Of a DNA stretch of 64,000 bases, positions 8,050 through 16,195 are shown one piece after another. The position numbers and the translations under genes are program-made. Numbering within the stretch: the stretch's first letter is position 1; every line of letters starts with the position of its first letter. This DNA is from an uncultured bacterium (GTDB lineage: Bacteria > Bacillota > Clostridia > Oscillospirales > Oscillospiraceae): NCBI GenBank assembly GCA_948469375.1, contig CAOKLO010000005.1, forward strand, positions 1 to 64,000, read 5' to 3'. The notes under the pieces are model-generated. The model had not been told where the DNA came from. It searched no databases and saw nothing but the letters and a program-made list of their open reading frames with translations.

Positions 8050-8926
8050 ACCGGGCCGGGCGGACGCAGTGCTGGCCGCCGCGCTGGACGGCCTCACCCG
8101 CTCCGCTGCCCAGCGCTGGCTGGAGGAGGGGCGGGTCACCCAGAACGGGAGCCCCTTGAAGAAAAACGCCAAGCTCCAGCCGGGGGACCAGCTGCTGGTC
8201 TCCCCTCCCCAGCCGGAACCAATTGACCTGGTCCCCCAGGACATCCCCTTGGATGTGGTCTATGAGGACGGCGACGTCATCGTGGTGAACAAGCCGGTGG
8301 GCATGGTGGTCCACCCCGCTCCGGGTCATCCGGACGGCACGCTGGTCAACGCGCTGTTATATCACTGTGGAGATTCACTGTCCGGAATCAATGGGGAGCT
8401 GCGCCCCGGCATCGTTCACCGCATCGACCGGGACACCTCCGGCCTGCTCATCGCGGCGAAAAACGACAAAGCACACCTCTCTTTAGCGGAACAGCTCCAA
8501 GACCACTCCCTGTTCCGCTTGTATCACGGCGTGGCCGTGGGCGCTTTCCGAGAGGACTCCGGCACCGTCTGCGCCCCCATCGGGCGGCACAGGACGGACC
8601 GCAAGCGGATGGCCGTCACCCCCGGCGGGCGGGAGGCCGTCACCCACTGGCAGGTGGTGGACGCCGCCCATGGTCATTCCCACATCACCTGCCGCCTGGA
8701 GACAGGCCGAACCCACCAAATCCGGGTGCACATGGCTTACCTGGGCCACCCCCTGCTTGGGGACACGGTATACGGCGGGAAAAAACCCGTGCCCGGCCTG
8801 GCGGGCCAGTGCCTCCACGCGGCGCAGTTGACCTTCACCCATCCTTCCACCGGGGAGCGGCTGACGGTGGAAACCCCCCTGCCGGACTGGTTCCACGCGA
8901 TTTTGAAACGCTATGGCCTGCAATAA
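8015..8926 (+). CDS. RluA/RluD family pseudouridine synthase
   Basis: This 303-residue enzyme isomerises uridine to pseudouridine in RNA, most likely 23S rRNA. An N-terminal S4 RNA-binding domain (about 15-75) precedes the catalytic domain. The HRIDRDTSGLL motif (about 133-143) supplies the catalytic aspartate, and LETGRTHQIRVH is the other RluA signature. The ATG at 8015 is preceded by AAAGGAGGA inside lspA, giving a 35-nt gene overlap and probable translational coupling. The exact target uridine cannot be inferred. Confidence 0.92.
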   Translation: MSLPSFPLTVTEPGRADAVLAAALDGLTRSAAQRWLEEGRVTQNGSPLKKNAKLQPGDQLLVSPPQPEPIDLVPQDIPLDVVYEDGDVIVVNKPVGMVVHPAPGHPDGTLVNALLYHCGDSLSGINGELRPGIVHRIDRDTSGLLIAAKNDKAHLSLAEQLQDHSLFRLYHGVAVGAFREDSGTVCAPIGRHRTDRKRMAVTPGGREAVTHWQVVDAAHGHSHITCRLETGRTHQIRVHMAYLGHPLLGDTVYGGKKPVPGLAGQCLHAAQLTFTHPSTGERLTVETPLPDWFHAILKRYGLQ

Positions 8927-8937
8927 GGGAGAATGCT

Positions 8938-9408
8938 ATGGAAATCACCATTACCCCGATGACGCGTTCGATGTGCCATGAATTTTATCAGGAATTTGAG
9001 AACGATCCGGATATTTTTATGGATATGAGCCGCTTTGTTCCCTATGAGTATGCGTGGGAACAGACGGAGCGGTATTTTGAGGAGCAGCAGACCCCCGACC
9101 GCATCGTTTTCATGGTTATGGAGGGAGAAAGGCCGGTGGGCGAGGTAAAGCTGAAGTACATCGACCGGGAGGCAAAGCAGTGCTCCCTTGGCATTCACCT
9201 GCAAAACAACGGGGTAAAAAACCGGGGCGTGGGCACCGCCGCCGAGCGGCTGGCGCTGGAATACGCATTCAACGCGCTGGGCATGGAGGTGGTGAACGCC
9301 GACGCGGTGCTGAAAAACAAACGCAGTCAGCACGTGTTGGAAAAGGTGGGGTTCGTCTATGTCCGGGAGGATGACACCTTCCGCTACTACATCTGCAAGC
9401 GCCCCTGA
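8938..9408 (+). CDS. GNAT family N-acetyltransferase
   Basis: This 156-residue protein is a GNAT domain of the RimJ/RimL type. It shows GEVKLKYID, the pyrophosphate-binding region KNRGVGTAAERLALEYAF (about 97-114), NADAVLKNKRS and the closing EKVGFVY strand. It starts 11 nt after the RluD-type gene and ends just before a terminator, so it is probably the last gene of the lspA transcript. The substrate is unknown; RimJ/L relatives acetylate protein N-termini or small amines. Confidence 0.85.
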   Translation: MEITITPMTRSMCHEFYQEFENDPDIFMDMSRFVPYEYAWEQTERYFEEQQTPDRIVFMVMEGERPVGEVKLKYIDREAKQCSLGIHLQNNGVKNRGVGTAAERLALEYAFNALGMEVVNADAVLKNKRSQHVLEKVGFVYVREDDTFRYYICKRP

Positions 9409-9417
9409 TAAAAACAT

Positions 9418-9460
9418 CCCCTTCCGGGCACACTAAGCCCAAACATGGAAGGGGGCTTTT
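9418..9460 (+). terminator. Terminator hairpin that contains the ldh ribosome binding site
   Basis: CCCCTTCC pairs with GGAAGGGG around an inner GGGC/GCCC helix, followed by CTTTTTT that runs straight into the ldh ATG at 9463. The 3' arm is also the ldh Shine-Dalgarno. This ends the preceding operon and may also gate ldh expression. Confidence 0.8.
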
Positions 9461-9462
9461 TT

Positions 9463-10410
9463 ATGCTCAATCACCGAAAGGCCGCCGTTATCGGCTGCGG
9501 CTTTGTGGGCTCCTCCATCGCCTTCAGCCTCATTCAGCGGGGGCTGTTCAGCGAGCTGGTGCTCATCGACGCCAACCGGGACAAGGCTGAGGGCGAGGCC
9601 ATGGACCTGAGCCACGGCCTGCCCTATATCGCCGCCATGGACGTGCACGCGGGGAGCTACGACGATTTGTCCGACTGCGCTCTGATTGTGGTCACCGCCG
9701 GGGCCAACCAAAAGCCCGGCCAGACCCGTTTGGAGCTCATTGGCCAGAACGTGGCCATTTTGAACTCCATCATCCCCCAGATCACCGCCCGGCCCTTTGA
9801 GGGCATCCTGCTCATCGTGTCCAACCCGGTGGACGTGCTGACCTACGCCGCCTTCCGGATCTCCGGCTACCCCGCCCACCGGGTGATGGGCTCGGGCACC
9901 GTGCTGGACTCCGCCCGCCTGCGCTACCTGCTGGGGGAGCACCTGGACGTGGACAGCCGGTCCATCCACGCCGTGATTGTGGGCGAGCACGGCGACAGCG
10001 AGCTTGCCGTATGGAGCGGGGCCAACGTGTCCGGCGTGCCGCTGAACGATTTCTGTGAGATGCGGGGCCATAAGAACCACCGGGAGGCGGAGCAGCGCCT
10101 CTATGAGGACGTGCGGGACAGCGCCTATGAGATCATTAAGCGCAAGGGAGCCACATACTACGGCATTGCCATGGCGGTGGCCCGGATCGCGGAGTGCGTC
10201 ATGAAGGACGAACGGGCCATCCTGCCCGTGTCGGTGGTGCTGGGGGGCCAGTACGGCCTGCGGGACCTGGCGCTGTCCATCCCGTCCATCGTGGGCCGCC
10301 GGGGGGTGGAGCAGATCCTGGAGATCCCTCTGGCGGACAACGAACGGGAGGCGCTGAATTCGTCCGCCGGGCAGCTGCGGGAGGTCATCGGGGAGTTGGA
10401 CTTGCCATAA
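9463..10410 (+). CDS. ldh: L-lactate dehydrogenase
   Basis: This 315-residue NAD-dependent enzyme reduces pyruvate to L-lactate. It has the Rossmann loop VIGCGFVGSS (about 9-18), the NAD-specific acidic residue in VLIDAN, the TAGANQKPGQTR loop, SNPVD, and the catalytic histidine in GEHGDSE (about 174-180). The start at 9463 follows GGAAGGGGG; an in-frame ATG at 9445 would sit in the terminator stem and leave no ribosome binding site. Malate dehydrogenase is less likely because the active-site loop has Gln (ANQKPGQTR), typical of lactate specificity. Confidence 0.93.
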   Translation: MLNHRKAAVIGCGFVGSSIAFSLIQRGLFSELVLIDANRDKAEGEAMDLSHGLPYIAAMDVHAGSYDDLSDCALIVVTAGANQKPGQTRLELIGQNVAILNSIIPQITARPFEGILLIVSNPVDVLTYAAFRISGYPAHRVMGSGTVLDSARLRYLLGEHLDVDSRSIHAVIVGEHGDSELAVWSGANVSGVPLNDFCEMRGHKNHREAEQRLYEDVRDSAYEIIKRKGATYYGIAMAVARIAECVMKDERAILPVSVVLGGQYGLRDLALSIPSIVGRRGVEQILEIPLADNEREALNSSAGQLREVIGELDLP

Positions 10411-10416
10411 GGTCAA

Positions 10417-10467
10417 GGGCCTTCCTTTTTTCTTTGAAAAGAAAAAAGGAAGCGAAAAAAGAAACTT
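10417..10467 (+). repeat. Terminator-like interspersed repeat B, copy 1
   Basis: A hairpin of CCTTCCTTTTTTCTTT with AAAGAAAAAAGGAAG, followed by a purine-rich tail GCGAAAAAAGAAACTTT. A second copy with the same tail lies after the uracil permease at 49567. It probably works as the ldh terminator. Confidence 0.75.
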
Positions 10468-10497
10468 TAAATGGCCCCCGGCGTGAGCCGGGGGCCG
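10466..10497 (-). terminator. GC-rich hairpin terminating the M56 peptidase gene
   Basis: GGCCCCCGGC / GCCGGGGGCC with a 4-nt loop, just after the stop at 10502, followed on the minus strand by ATTTAAAG. Confidence 0.65.
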
Positions 10498-10501
10498 GGT
10501 C

Positions 10502-12337
10502 TTACATGATGGCGTAACTGCCGTCTTCCGTCACATAGAGGCGGTTCGCCGGGTGTTTCATGCCCTTTGTGGCGCCGTCCAAAAACCAGTCGGCGTCCTC
10601 CCGGGACATCTTCCCCTGGGACACCAGGCCGTCCAGCAGGGCCTTGTACTCCTCCAGGGTCACCCGGCGCATAGGAGCGGACTCACCGGGTTCGCCCTGC
10701 TCCGTGATGAGGGGGCTGCTATTTACGGGGACAGGAGCGCCGCTCTCCACGATGATATCATCCATTTCCCGATCAAAAATCACATAGTTTTCGGGAGCCT
10801 TGCCCACGTATTTCGTTCCGTCGTGCTCATGGGGCTTGTCGTTGTCACAGTCCGGGTGGGCGCACAGCAGGCCGGGGTACTCGTAGTACACCCGCACCAC
10901 CTTGCCGTCGATGTGGCAGTGGTCATAGGACACGTCGCAGTCCTTGTCCCTGCAAAGCTGGTAGGTCCCGGAGGAGGTGCGCACAGCGCCGCCGGACACG
11001 TCAGAGCTGCCGTCCGATACCTGGTAGCTGTAGAACCGGCTGCCGATTTTTCCGACCGCGACCGAACCGCCCTCCGTGTTGACCGGGCCCATGGGGATCA
11101 GCTCGCCGTCCTCATCCCGATGGTACATCTTGCTGACGCCCATGCCGTTGACCCAGCCATCGTCCGTGAGGAACAGCTTGACCTCGCCCCGGCGGGCCCG
11201 GTCCAGCATATCCCGGAAAGCGCCCATAGCCTCGTCGGCCTCCTCCTGGGTCATTTCGCCATCGGCCACTTTTTGGGCGTATTTTTCCTCGATCATGCTC
11301 AGGTCCACGTCATCTGGGTCCACAGGATCGTTGACCATGATGTCCTTGGTCTTTTCGATGTCGGGCATCCAGACGATGCCGTCCTGGCTGCCCTTGGTCT
11401 CAAATTTCAGCTCCTTGGGCTCACTGGCAAAGGCGGTGGTCACCGCCAGCACTAGGGCCAGGGAAAAGGCCGCCCCGGCCAGAGAGATTTTTTTGAATTT
11501 CATGATAGACAATATCCTTTCTTCGGTCGCTTTCCGGCCGAACGTCTGACAGAAGGCGGGGCCCTCCGTCTGGGTTGCCAAGGATACGAGGGTGTTGGCG
11601 TACTCCGCCCGGCGGTCCGGGCCCAGCCTGTTCAGCGCCGCCCGGTCGCAGGACAGCTCGATGTCCCGCCGCAGAAGGCGGATCATCAGCCACACCGCCG
11701 GATTCCACCAGTGGACCGCCAGGGCCAGCGCCCCGGCGTAGTGCCACAGGTTGTCCCGCCGCCGGGCGTGAACGCCCTCATGGGCCAGCACGCAGTCCAA
11801 CGCCCCGCCGTCCAGGCCGGGGGACAGCACCACCGTGGGCCGCACCACGCCGAAGGTCAGCGGCGCGCCCTCCATGGGGCCCTCCCGCAGGCGGGCGCAC
11901 TTGGGCAGGGGGACGTACCGGGGATCGTCCCGGTCCAGGGGGATGGCACAGGTCACCGCCCGGCGGGTGCGCCGCCAGCTCAGGGCATAGTGCACCGCCA
12001 GAGCCGCGCCCACCGCCAGCCAAAGGGCAAGCAGCGCCGTTTCCCAGGAAAGGCCCGGGCCGGGCTGGGGCGCGGGGGCGGGCATATCCCCGGCGAGCAC
12101 GTAGCCCGTCACGGGGACCGGGAGCGGGGCCGGCTCCTCCGGCGCGAACAGCCGGGACAGCCCCCACAGGGACAGCACGCTCTCCGGCGCGGCGGGGGTG
12201 AGCAGCCGGAACAGGCATACCGCCCACAGCGCCAGCCGGGCCTCGAGAACCAGCCGGTCCCGCAAAACCCGGCGCAGAATTGCCACGGCTAAAATCAATG
12301 CCGTGCCGTAAGCGGCGTTTTGCAGCAGTTGGGTCAT
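10502..12337 (-). CDS. BlaR1/MecR1-like M56 family metallopeptidase with a large C-terminal ectodomain
   Basis: This 611-residue membrane protein resembles sensor-transducers that cleave a BlaI-type repressor. Hydrophobic segments occur near 5-25, 35-50, 100-118 and 203-222. The zinc motif HEGVH is at 186-190, followed by ARRRD, with the ELSCDRAA glutamate near 228. A further membrane segment (about 285-303) leads into a roughly 300-residue extracytoplasmic region. That region is acidic, with HCH- and HPDCDNDKPHEHD-type clusters that could bind metal. It is not a penicillin-binding domain, so the signal is probably not a beta-lactam. It starts 10 nt after the BlaI-like gene. Confidence 0.82.
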   Translation of the reverse strand: MTQLLQNAAYGTALILAVAILRRVLRDRLVLEARLALWAVCLFRLLTPAAPESVLSLWGLSRLFAPEEPAPLPVPVTGYVLAGDMPAPAPQPGPGLSWETALLALWLAVGAALAVHYALSWRRTRRAVTCAIPLDRDDPRYVPLPKCARLREGPMEGAPLTFGVVRPTVVLSPGLDGGALDCVLAHEGVHARRRDNLWHYAGALALAVHWWNPAVWLMIRLLRRDIELSCDRAALNRLGPDRRAEYANTLVSLATQTEGPAFCQTFGRKATEERILSIMKFKKISLAGAAFSLALVLAVTTAFASEPKELKFETKGSQDGIVWMPDIEKTKDIMVNDPVDPDDVDLSMIEEKYAQKVADGEMTQEEADEAMGAFRDMLDRARRGEVKLFLTDDGWVNGMGVSKMYHRDEDGELIPMGPVNTEGGSVAVGKIGSRFYSYQVSDGSSDVSGGAVRTSSGTYQLCRDKDCDVSYDHCHIDGKVVRVYYEYPGLLCAHPDCDNDKPHEHDGTKYVGKAPENYVIFDREMDDIIVESGAPVPVNSSPLITEQGEPGESAPMRRVTLEEYKALLDGLVSQGKMSREDADWFLDGATKGMKHPANRLYVTEDGSYAIM

Positions 12338-12347
12338 GGCGCTTCCC

Positions 12348-12704
12348 TCATTTCCAGTTTTCGATCAAGTCCCGCAGCTGCTGGGCCTCCGCCGGGGTGA
12401 GGTCCTTTTCGCTGAGGAAGGCGGAGAGAAATTGGGTTCTGGACCCGCCGAACAGCCGGGTGATGAGGCTGTCTGTCTCCAAACGCTGAACCTCCTCCCG
12501 GGAGACCAGCGCGGTGCACAGGAAGCCCGGGTCGGACCGGACCACAGCCCCCTTGTCAATGAGCTTTTTGATGACGGTATAGGTGGTGTTCCGGTTCCAG
12601 CCCACGGACTGGGCCAGCCGCTTGGCCAGCGCGCCCGCCGTCTGGGGACCGTCCTCCCACAGGGGCTCCATCACCTTGAGCTCCGAGTCAAATAGCTTTT
12701 CCAT
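12348..12704 (-). CDS. BlaI/MecI/CopY family transcriptional repressor
   Basis: This 118-residue protein has the winged-helix fold of the BlaI family (LFDSELKVMEPLWEDGP, then NRNTTYTVIKKLIDKG, the recognition region) and a C-terminal dimerisation part cleavable by an M56 partner. It is co-transcribed with the M56 gene downstream. Its promoter contains two matching dyads built on GACTATTG, one in the promoter spacer and one after the -10, as expected for autorepression. The target genes beyond its own operon are unknown. Confidence 0.9.
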   Translation of the reverse strand: MEKLFDSELKVMEPLWEDGPQTAGALAKRLAQSVGWNRNTTYTVIKKLIDKGAVVRSDPGFLCTALVSREEVQRLETDSLITRLFGGSRTQFLSAFLSEKDLTPAEAQQLRDLIENWK

Positions 12705-12743
12705 GGATGTGACCTCCAGTTCTGCGCTTGGGGAGGCGCAAAA

Positions 12744-12801
12744 TGACTATTGCAATAGTAACCCCTAAAAGGATACTACTACAATAGTCACTTTCTGTCA
12801 A
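12744..12801 (-). promoter_or_regulatory. Promoter with two BlaI-type operators
   Basis: On the minus strand TTGACA (12801-12796), 17-nt spacer, TAGTAT (12778-12773). A dyad GTGACTATTGTAGTAGTAT overlaps the spacer and -10, and a second one, TTACTATTGCAATAGTCA (12761-12744), lies over the early transcript. Confidence 0.85.
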
Positions 12802-12805
12802 GCCC

Positions 12806-13687
12806 TTATCTAATTTTTTTTAGTCTGCCTGCCACGGTGTGCAGAAGCCCCATCAGGGTGTTCAGATCCTTCCCCGACGGGTCCATGGCGGGGTTGTACT
12901 CCACGCACTCGAAGGAGCAGGTCAGCCCGGTGTCCAGGACGGCGCTGAGAACCCGCTCAACCTCCGCCGCAGTCAGGCCGCCGGGGATGTTGTAGCCCGT
13001 GGCGGTGAATTCCGACGGGTCCAGCACGTCCACGTCAAAGCTGATGTGGACGTGCTTCCCCTCCAGCGCGGGCAGGATCTGGCCCAAAACTGCCTCCAGG
13101 CCCTGTTCCCGCACCTCCTGGGCGGTGTGGAGATGGGCCCCGGCCTGCTCCACCACGCCGAATTCCGGCGGGTCGATGCTTCGGGCCCCGATGATATGCA
13201 GGCTGTTCCCCAGCAGGTTCACCTTATTCCGGCCCACGTCCAATTCCGGGCCGCACAGCCCGCAGGCCGCCGCCAGGTCCATGCCGTGGATGTAACCACT
13301 TTCCGAGGTCCGGTCGGTGTTGATGTCGGTGTGGGCGTCCACATACACCACCGCCAGGTGCTCCGGGCCGTAAAACTCCCCCAGCGCCGCCAGCGAGCCC
13401 ATAGCGCAGGAGTGGTCGCCGCCGATGACGATGGGATATTTCCCATGCTCCAGGGCTTCCAGCGTATTGGTGCGCAGACGGCGGCACACCTCCATCACCG
13501 TGTCCAGGTGGCGCAGGCCCTTAGGCCAGACGGCGCAGGGGCCCAGCTTGTCCATGGGCATGAGGGACGCGCCCCCGAACAGGCCGGGCAGGCCGGCCCC
13601 CACCAGCGCGTCAAAGGCCCCCTCGCTCCCCCGGGTGGGCGAGCCGCAGGAGACCGCTGCCTCCACCAGCGCAAATGAACGCTCCAT
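12806..13687 (-). CDS. Arginase/agmatinase/formiminoglutamase (ureohydrolase) family protein
   Basis: This 293-residue enzyme has the ureohydrolase binuclear manganese ligands: GGDHS (near 88-92), DAHTDIN (near 116-122) and SFDVDVLDP (near 218-226). The substrate glutamate lies in ECVEYNP. The HGMDL element typical of arginases is also present. It most likely hydrolyses arginine to ornithine and urea. The ribosome binding site is AAAGGAAGGG. It follows rpsT on the same strand but a terminator lies between them, so expression needs readthrough or an unseen promoter. Exact substrate remains to be tested. Confidence 0.85.
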   Translation of the reverse strand: MERSFALVEAAVSCGSPTRGSEGAFDALVGAGLPGLFGGASLMPMDKLGPCAVWPKGLRHLDTVMEVCRRLRTNTLEALEHGKYPIVIGGDHSCAMGSLAALGEFYGPEHLAVVYVDAHTDINTDRTSESGYIHGMDLAAACGLCGPELDVGRNKVNLLGNSLHIIGARSIDPPEFGVVEQAGAHLHTAQEVREQGLEAVLGQILPALEGKHVHISFDVDVLDPSEFTATGYNIPGGLTAAEVERVLSAVLDTGLTCSFECVEYNPAMDPSGKDLNTLMGLLHTVAGRLKKIR

Positions 13688-13711
13688 TGCGTTCCCTTCC
13701 TTTCCATACAG

Positions 13712-13743
13712 AAAAAACCGCCTGCCGAAGCAGACGGTTTTTG
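13712..13743 (-). terminator. Intrinsic terminator of rpsT
   Basis: Hairpin AAAACCGTCTGC / GCAGGCGGTTTT with a TTCG-type loop and a minus-strand T-run. Confidence 0.9.
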
Positions 13744-13754
13744 TCAGCAGATCC

Positions 13755-14018
13755 TTACGCCAGCTTGTTCAGCTTCAGGGTCATGGCGCTCTTCTTGTTG
13801 GCAGCGTTGTTGCTGTGCAGCAGACCCTTGGCAGCGGCCTGGTCCACGGCCTTGACGGCCACCTTATATGCGGCATCGGCCTCGCTGCGGTTGCCGCCGG
13901 CCACCGCAGCCTCAAACTTCTTCAGGTTGGTCTTGAGGGCGGACTTCTGCGCCTTGTTCTGAGCGGCCTTCGTCGCATTGACCAGGACGCGCTTTTTTGC
14001 AGACTTAATATTGGGCAA
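13755..14018 (-). CDS. rpsT: 30S ribosomal protein S20
   Basis: This 87-residue basic protein binds 16S rRNA in the small subunit; 87 residues is the usual length. It shows PNIKSAKKRVLVN at the start and the S20 helical pattern GLLHSNNAANKKSAM. I start it at TTG (14018), which gives the family's standard PNIKSAKKR N-terminus and is preceded by GGAGGAGGTGTTTGG; no ATG fits. A non-ATG start is common for rpsT and can tune autoregulation. It has its own promoter and terminator. Confidence 0.96.
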   Translation of the reverse strand: MPNIKSAKKRVLVNATKAAQNKAQKSALKTNLKKFEAAVAGGNRSEADAAYKVAVKAVDQAAAKGLLHSNNAANKKSAMTLKLNKLA

Positions 14019-14078
14019 ACCAAACACCTCCTCCGATACTTTTGATTTCACGAATGTGGTTTCCCATCGCAGATATGT

Positions 14079-14107
14079 ATTCTAACATTAAAATAAGAAA
14101 AATGCAA
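14079..14107 (-). promoter_or_regulatory. Sigma-A promoter of rpsT
   Basis: On the minus strand TTGCAT (14107-14102), 17-nt spacer, TAGAAT (14084-14079). Confidence 0.85.
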
Positions 14108-14209
14108 CACCTTTTTTCAATTTTTCGCATAGAAACTTTCCTTCGGCAAAAAATAGGAGCAATTGGCCGGATAGGCCACAACATCTGGTATTACAAAGGA
14201 GGAGCGCAT

Positions 14210-15106
14210 ATGGCACAGCGCCGCACCGACTTAGCCGTAGAGGCCCATCAGCTCTGGCGGGAGGGGGTGGGAGAGGCCGAGTCCCTCTCCGGCGTCCGCG
14301 CCGAGGAGGAGGACCGCGAGGGGTTCCCCGTCACCACCGTGACCATCACCACTCCCGAGGCGGCTCAGACCCTGAACAAGCCCCAGGGGACCTACGTCAC
14401 CCTGGAGCTGGACGGCCTGCTCCGCCGGGAGGAAAACGCCTTTCAGCGGGCGGTGGAGGCGGTGGCGGGGTGCCTGCGGCCCCTTTTGCCCGGGGACGGC
14501 CCCGCCCTGGTAGTGGGGCTGGGCAACCGGGCGGTCACCCCCGACCTCATCGGCCCGCTGGCGGTGGACCACCTGCTGGTCACCCGCCATCTGGTGGAGC
14601 AGATACCGGAGCACTTTGGGGATCTGCGTCCGGTGGCCGCCGCCGCGCCGGGGGTGCTGGCCTCCACCGGCATGGAGAGCAGTCTGGTGGCCCAGGCCCT
14701 GGCGGGACAGCTTAAGCCCTCCTGTGTCATCGCAGTGGACGCCCTGGCCTCCCGGTCCCTAGATCGGCTGTGCCGCACGGTGCAGCTGTCCGACGCGGGG
14801 GTGGTGCCCGGTTCCGGCGTGGGCAACCACCGCGACCCCTTGGACCGGGAGAGTCTGGGCGTGCCCGTGCTCACGGTGGGCGTGCCCACGGTGGTGGACG
14901 GCGCCACCCTGGCGCTGGACCTGCTGGAGCGGGCGGGCAGGCCGGTCCCGGACCGGGCAGGTCTGCCCGGCGGTGAGGATGTCTTCGTCACCCCCCGGGA
15001 GGTGGACCAACGGGTGGCCGACCTGGGAAAGGTGCTGGGCTATGCCGTCAGCATCGCTCTGAACCCGTCCCTCAGCGTGGAGGAGCTGACAATGCTGTTG
15101 GAGTGA
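14210..15106 (+). CDS. gpr: Germination protease GPR
   Basis: This 298-residue aspartic endopeptidase is made in the developing spore as a zymogen. On germination it degrades the small acid-soluble spore proteins. It shows the family's N-terminal RTDLAVEAHQL region, the GLGNRAVTPDLIGP segment and GMESSLVAQALAG. The ATG at 14210 follows AAAGGAGGAGCGC at ideal spacing. It diverges from rpsT, a conserved arrangement in clostridia. Its presence indicates that the organism can sporulate. A sigma-G promoter is expected upstream, but I could not assign one confidently. Confidence 0.95.
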   Translation: MAQRRTDLAVEAHQLWREGVGEAESLSGVRAEEEDREGFPVTTVTITTPEAAQTLNKPQGTYVTLELDGLLRREENAFQRAVEAVAGCLRPLLPGDGPALVVGLGNRAVTPDLIGPLAVDHLLVTRHLVEQIPEHFGDLRPVAAAAPGVLASTGMESSLVAQALAGQLKPSCVIAVDALASRSLDRLCRTVQLSDAGVVPGSGVGNHRDPLDRESLGVPVLTVGVPTVVDGATLALDLLERAGRPVPDRAGLPGGEDVFVTPREVDQRVADLGKVLGYAVSIALNPSLSVEELTMLLE

Positions 15107-15183
15107 CAGCGTTGGGGCAAGGTCCGCTCAACGACCCTTCCGCCTGGAGGCGAAAACTGCGTTCGCTCCCCTGCCCCTCCTCT

Positions 15184-15214
15184 CCCCGCAAAGCCTGAGG
15201 ACGGCTTTGCGGGG
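15184..15214 (+). terminator. Strong hairpin after gpr
   Basis: A perfect 12-bp stem CCCCGCAAAGCC / GGCTTTGCGGGG with a 7-nt loop. There is no T-run, so it is only a possible terminator or an RNA-stabilising hairpin. Confidence 0.5.
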
Positions 15215-15240
15215 CTCTGTGAATTCGACCTTCTTCCCCG

Positions 15241-15269
15241 TTGCCCTTTCCCTCCTTTTCTGGTATACT
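15241..15269 (+). promoter_or_regulatory. Promoter for the YihY-family gene
   Basis: TTGCCC, 17-nt spacer, TATACT, 32 nt before the GTG start. Confidence 0.75.
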
Positions 15270-15301
15270 GTCCCAAATGACCACGCGAGGGGGACCTGCC
15301 C

Positions 15302-16165
15302 GTGAAACAAAAGCTGGACAAGCTGCTGAATGCCCATCCACCCATCCGCTTTGTGGCGGACGTAGCGGATGTGTACTTTTCCAAATTCGTCAGCCGGGCT
15401 GCCGCCGAGCTGGCCTATTTTCTCATCCTTACCTTTTTCCCCATCATGATCTGCATCTCGGCTTTCGTCAACGAGCTGCACCTGAACCTGTCCGGCCTGG
15501 TGGACCACGCGGACCCATTTCTGCCCGAAGGGGTGCTGGTGATTTTTCAGGACTACCTCACCTACATCGACACTAACCAATCCTCCACAATGCTGTTCAC
15601 CGGGGCGTTTCTGACCATCCTCTTTGCCTCCGCCGCCGTGCGGGGGCTGATGAACTTCATGCGGGAGCTGTACGGCCGGGCCACTTTCCGTGGGCTGGGA
15701 CAGGTGGTGGCAAGCGTGCTGTTTTCCGTGCTGCTGCTGGCCACCATCTACCTGTCCCTGGCGGTGGTGGTCACCGGGAACTGGTTTTTCCACCTGCTGG
15801 GCCAGATGCTCAGGCTGGAGGGTCTGGTGGAGCGGTTCGGCACCTGGCAGTGGGTGAAGTACCTTCTGCTCCTGGCCATGGTGTTTTTGTTCATTCTCCT
15901 GCTCTACCGCTTCGCCGCTCCCCTGGACAAGCCCCGTCCCCCGGTGGTGCCCGGTGCGCTGGCCGCCGCCGCGGCGCTGGCCGTGGCGTCTATGATCTTC
16001 TCCCTGATGATGGGAAGCTCCACCCGGTACAACCTGATTTACGGCTCTCTGGCTTCGGTCATCATCATGCTGGTTTGGCTGTACCTGTGCGGCAACATCC
16101 TCATCCTGGGCAACGTATTGAATTATGTCCTGTTCACCCACCGCCGAAGGCGGTGCGGCGCATAA
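15302..16165 (+). CDS. YihY/BrkB family inner-membrane protein
   Basis: This 287-residue protein has about six hydrophobic segments and matches the YihY/virulence factor BrkB family. These are membrane proteins of uncertain biochemical role, despite an old label as RNase BN. Recognisable parts are SRAAAELAYFLILTFFP near 35-50, the ASAAVRGLMNFMRELYG segment, and the closing SLASVIIMLVWLYLCGNILILGN. It starts at GTG behind GAGGGGG. It has its own promoter and no obvious partner gene. Confidence 0.88.
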   Translation: MKQKLDKLLNAHPPIRFVADVADVYFSKFVSRAAAELAYFLILTFFPIMICISAFVNELHLNLSGLVDHADPFLPEGVLVIFQDYLTYIDTNQSSTMLFTGAFLTILFASAAVRGLMNFMRELYGRATFRGLGQVVASVLFSVLLLATIYLSLAVVVTGNWFFHLLGQMLRLEGLVERFGTWQWVKYLLLLAMVFLFILLLYRFAAPLDKPRPPVVPGALAAAAALAVASMIFSLMMGSSTRYNLIYGSLASVIIMLVWLYLCGNILILGNVLNYVLFTHRRRRCGA

Positions 16166-16195
16166 AATCCGGTCAGGGGGCCACACTATAATTAA

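Noticed and set aside
12806..14018. rpsT and arginase as one operon
   Set aside because: A strong intrinsic terminator lies between them, so a simple operon is unlikely, although no separate arginase promoter was found.
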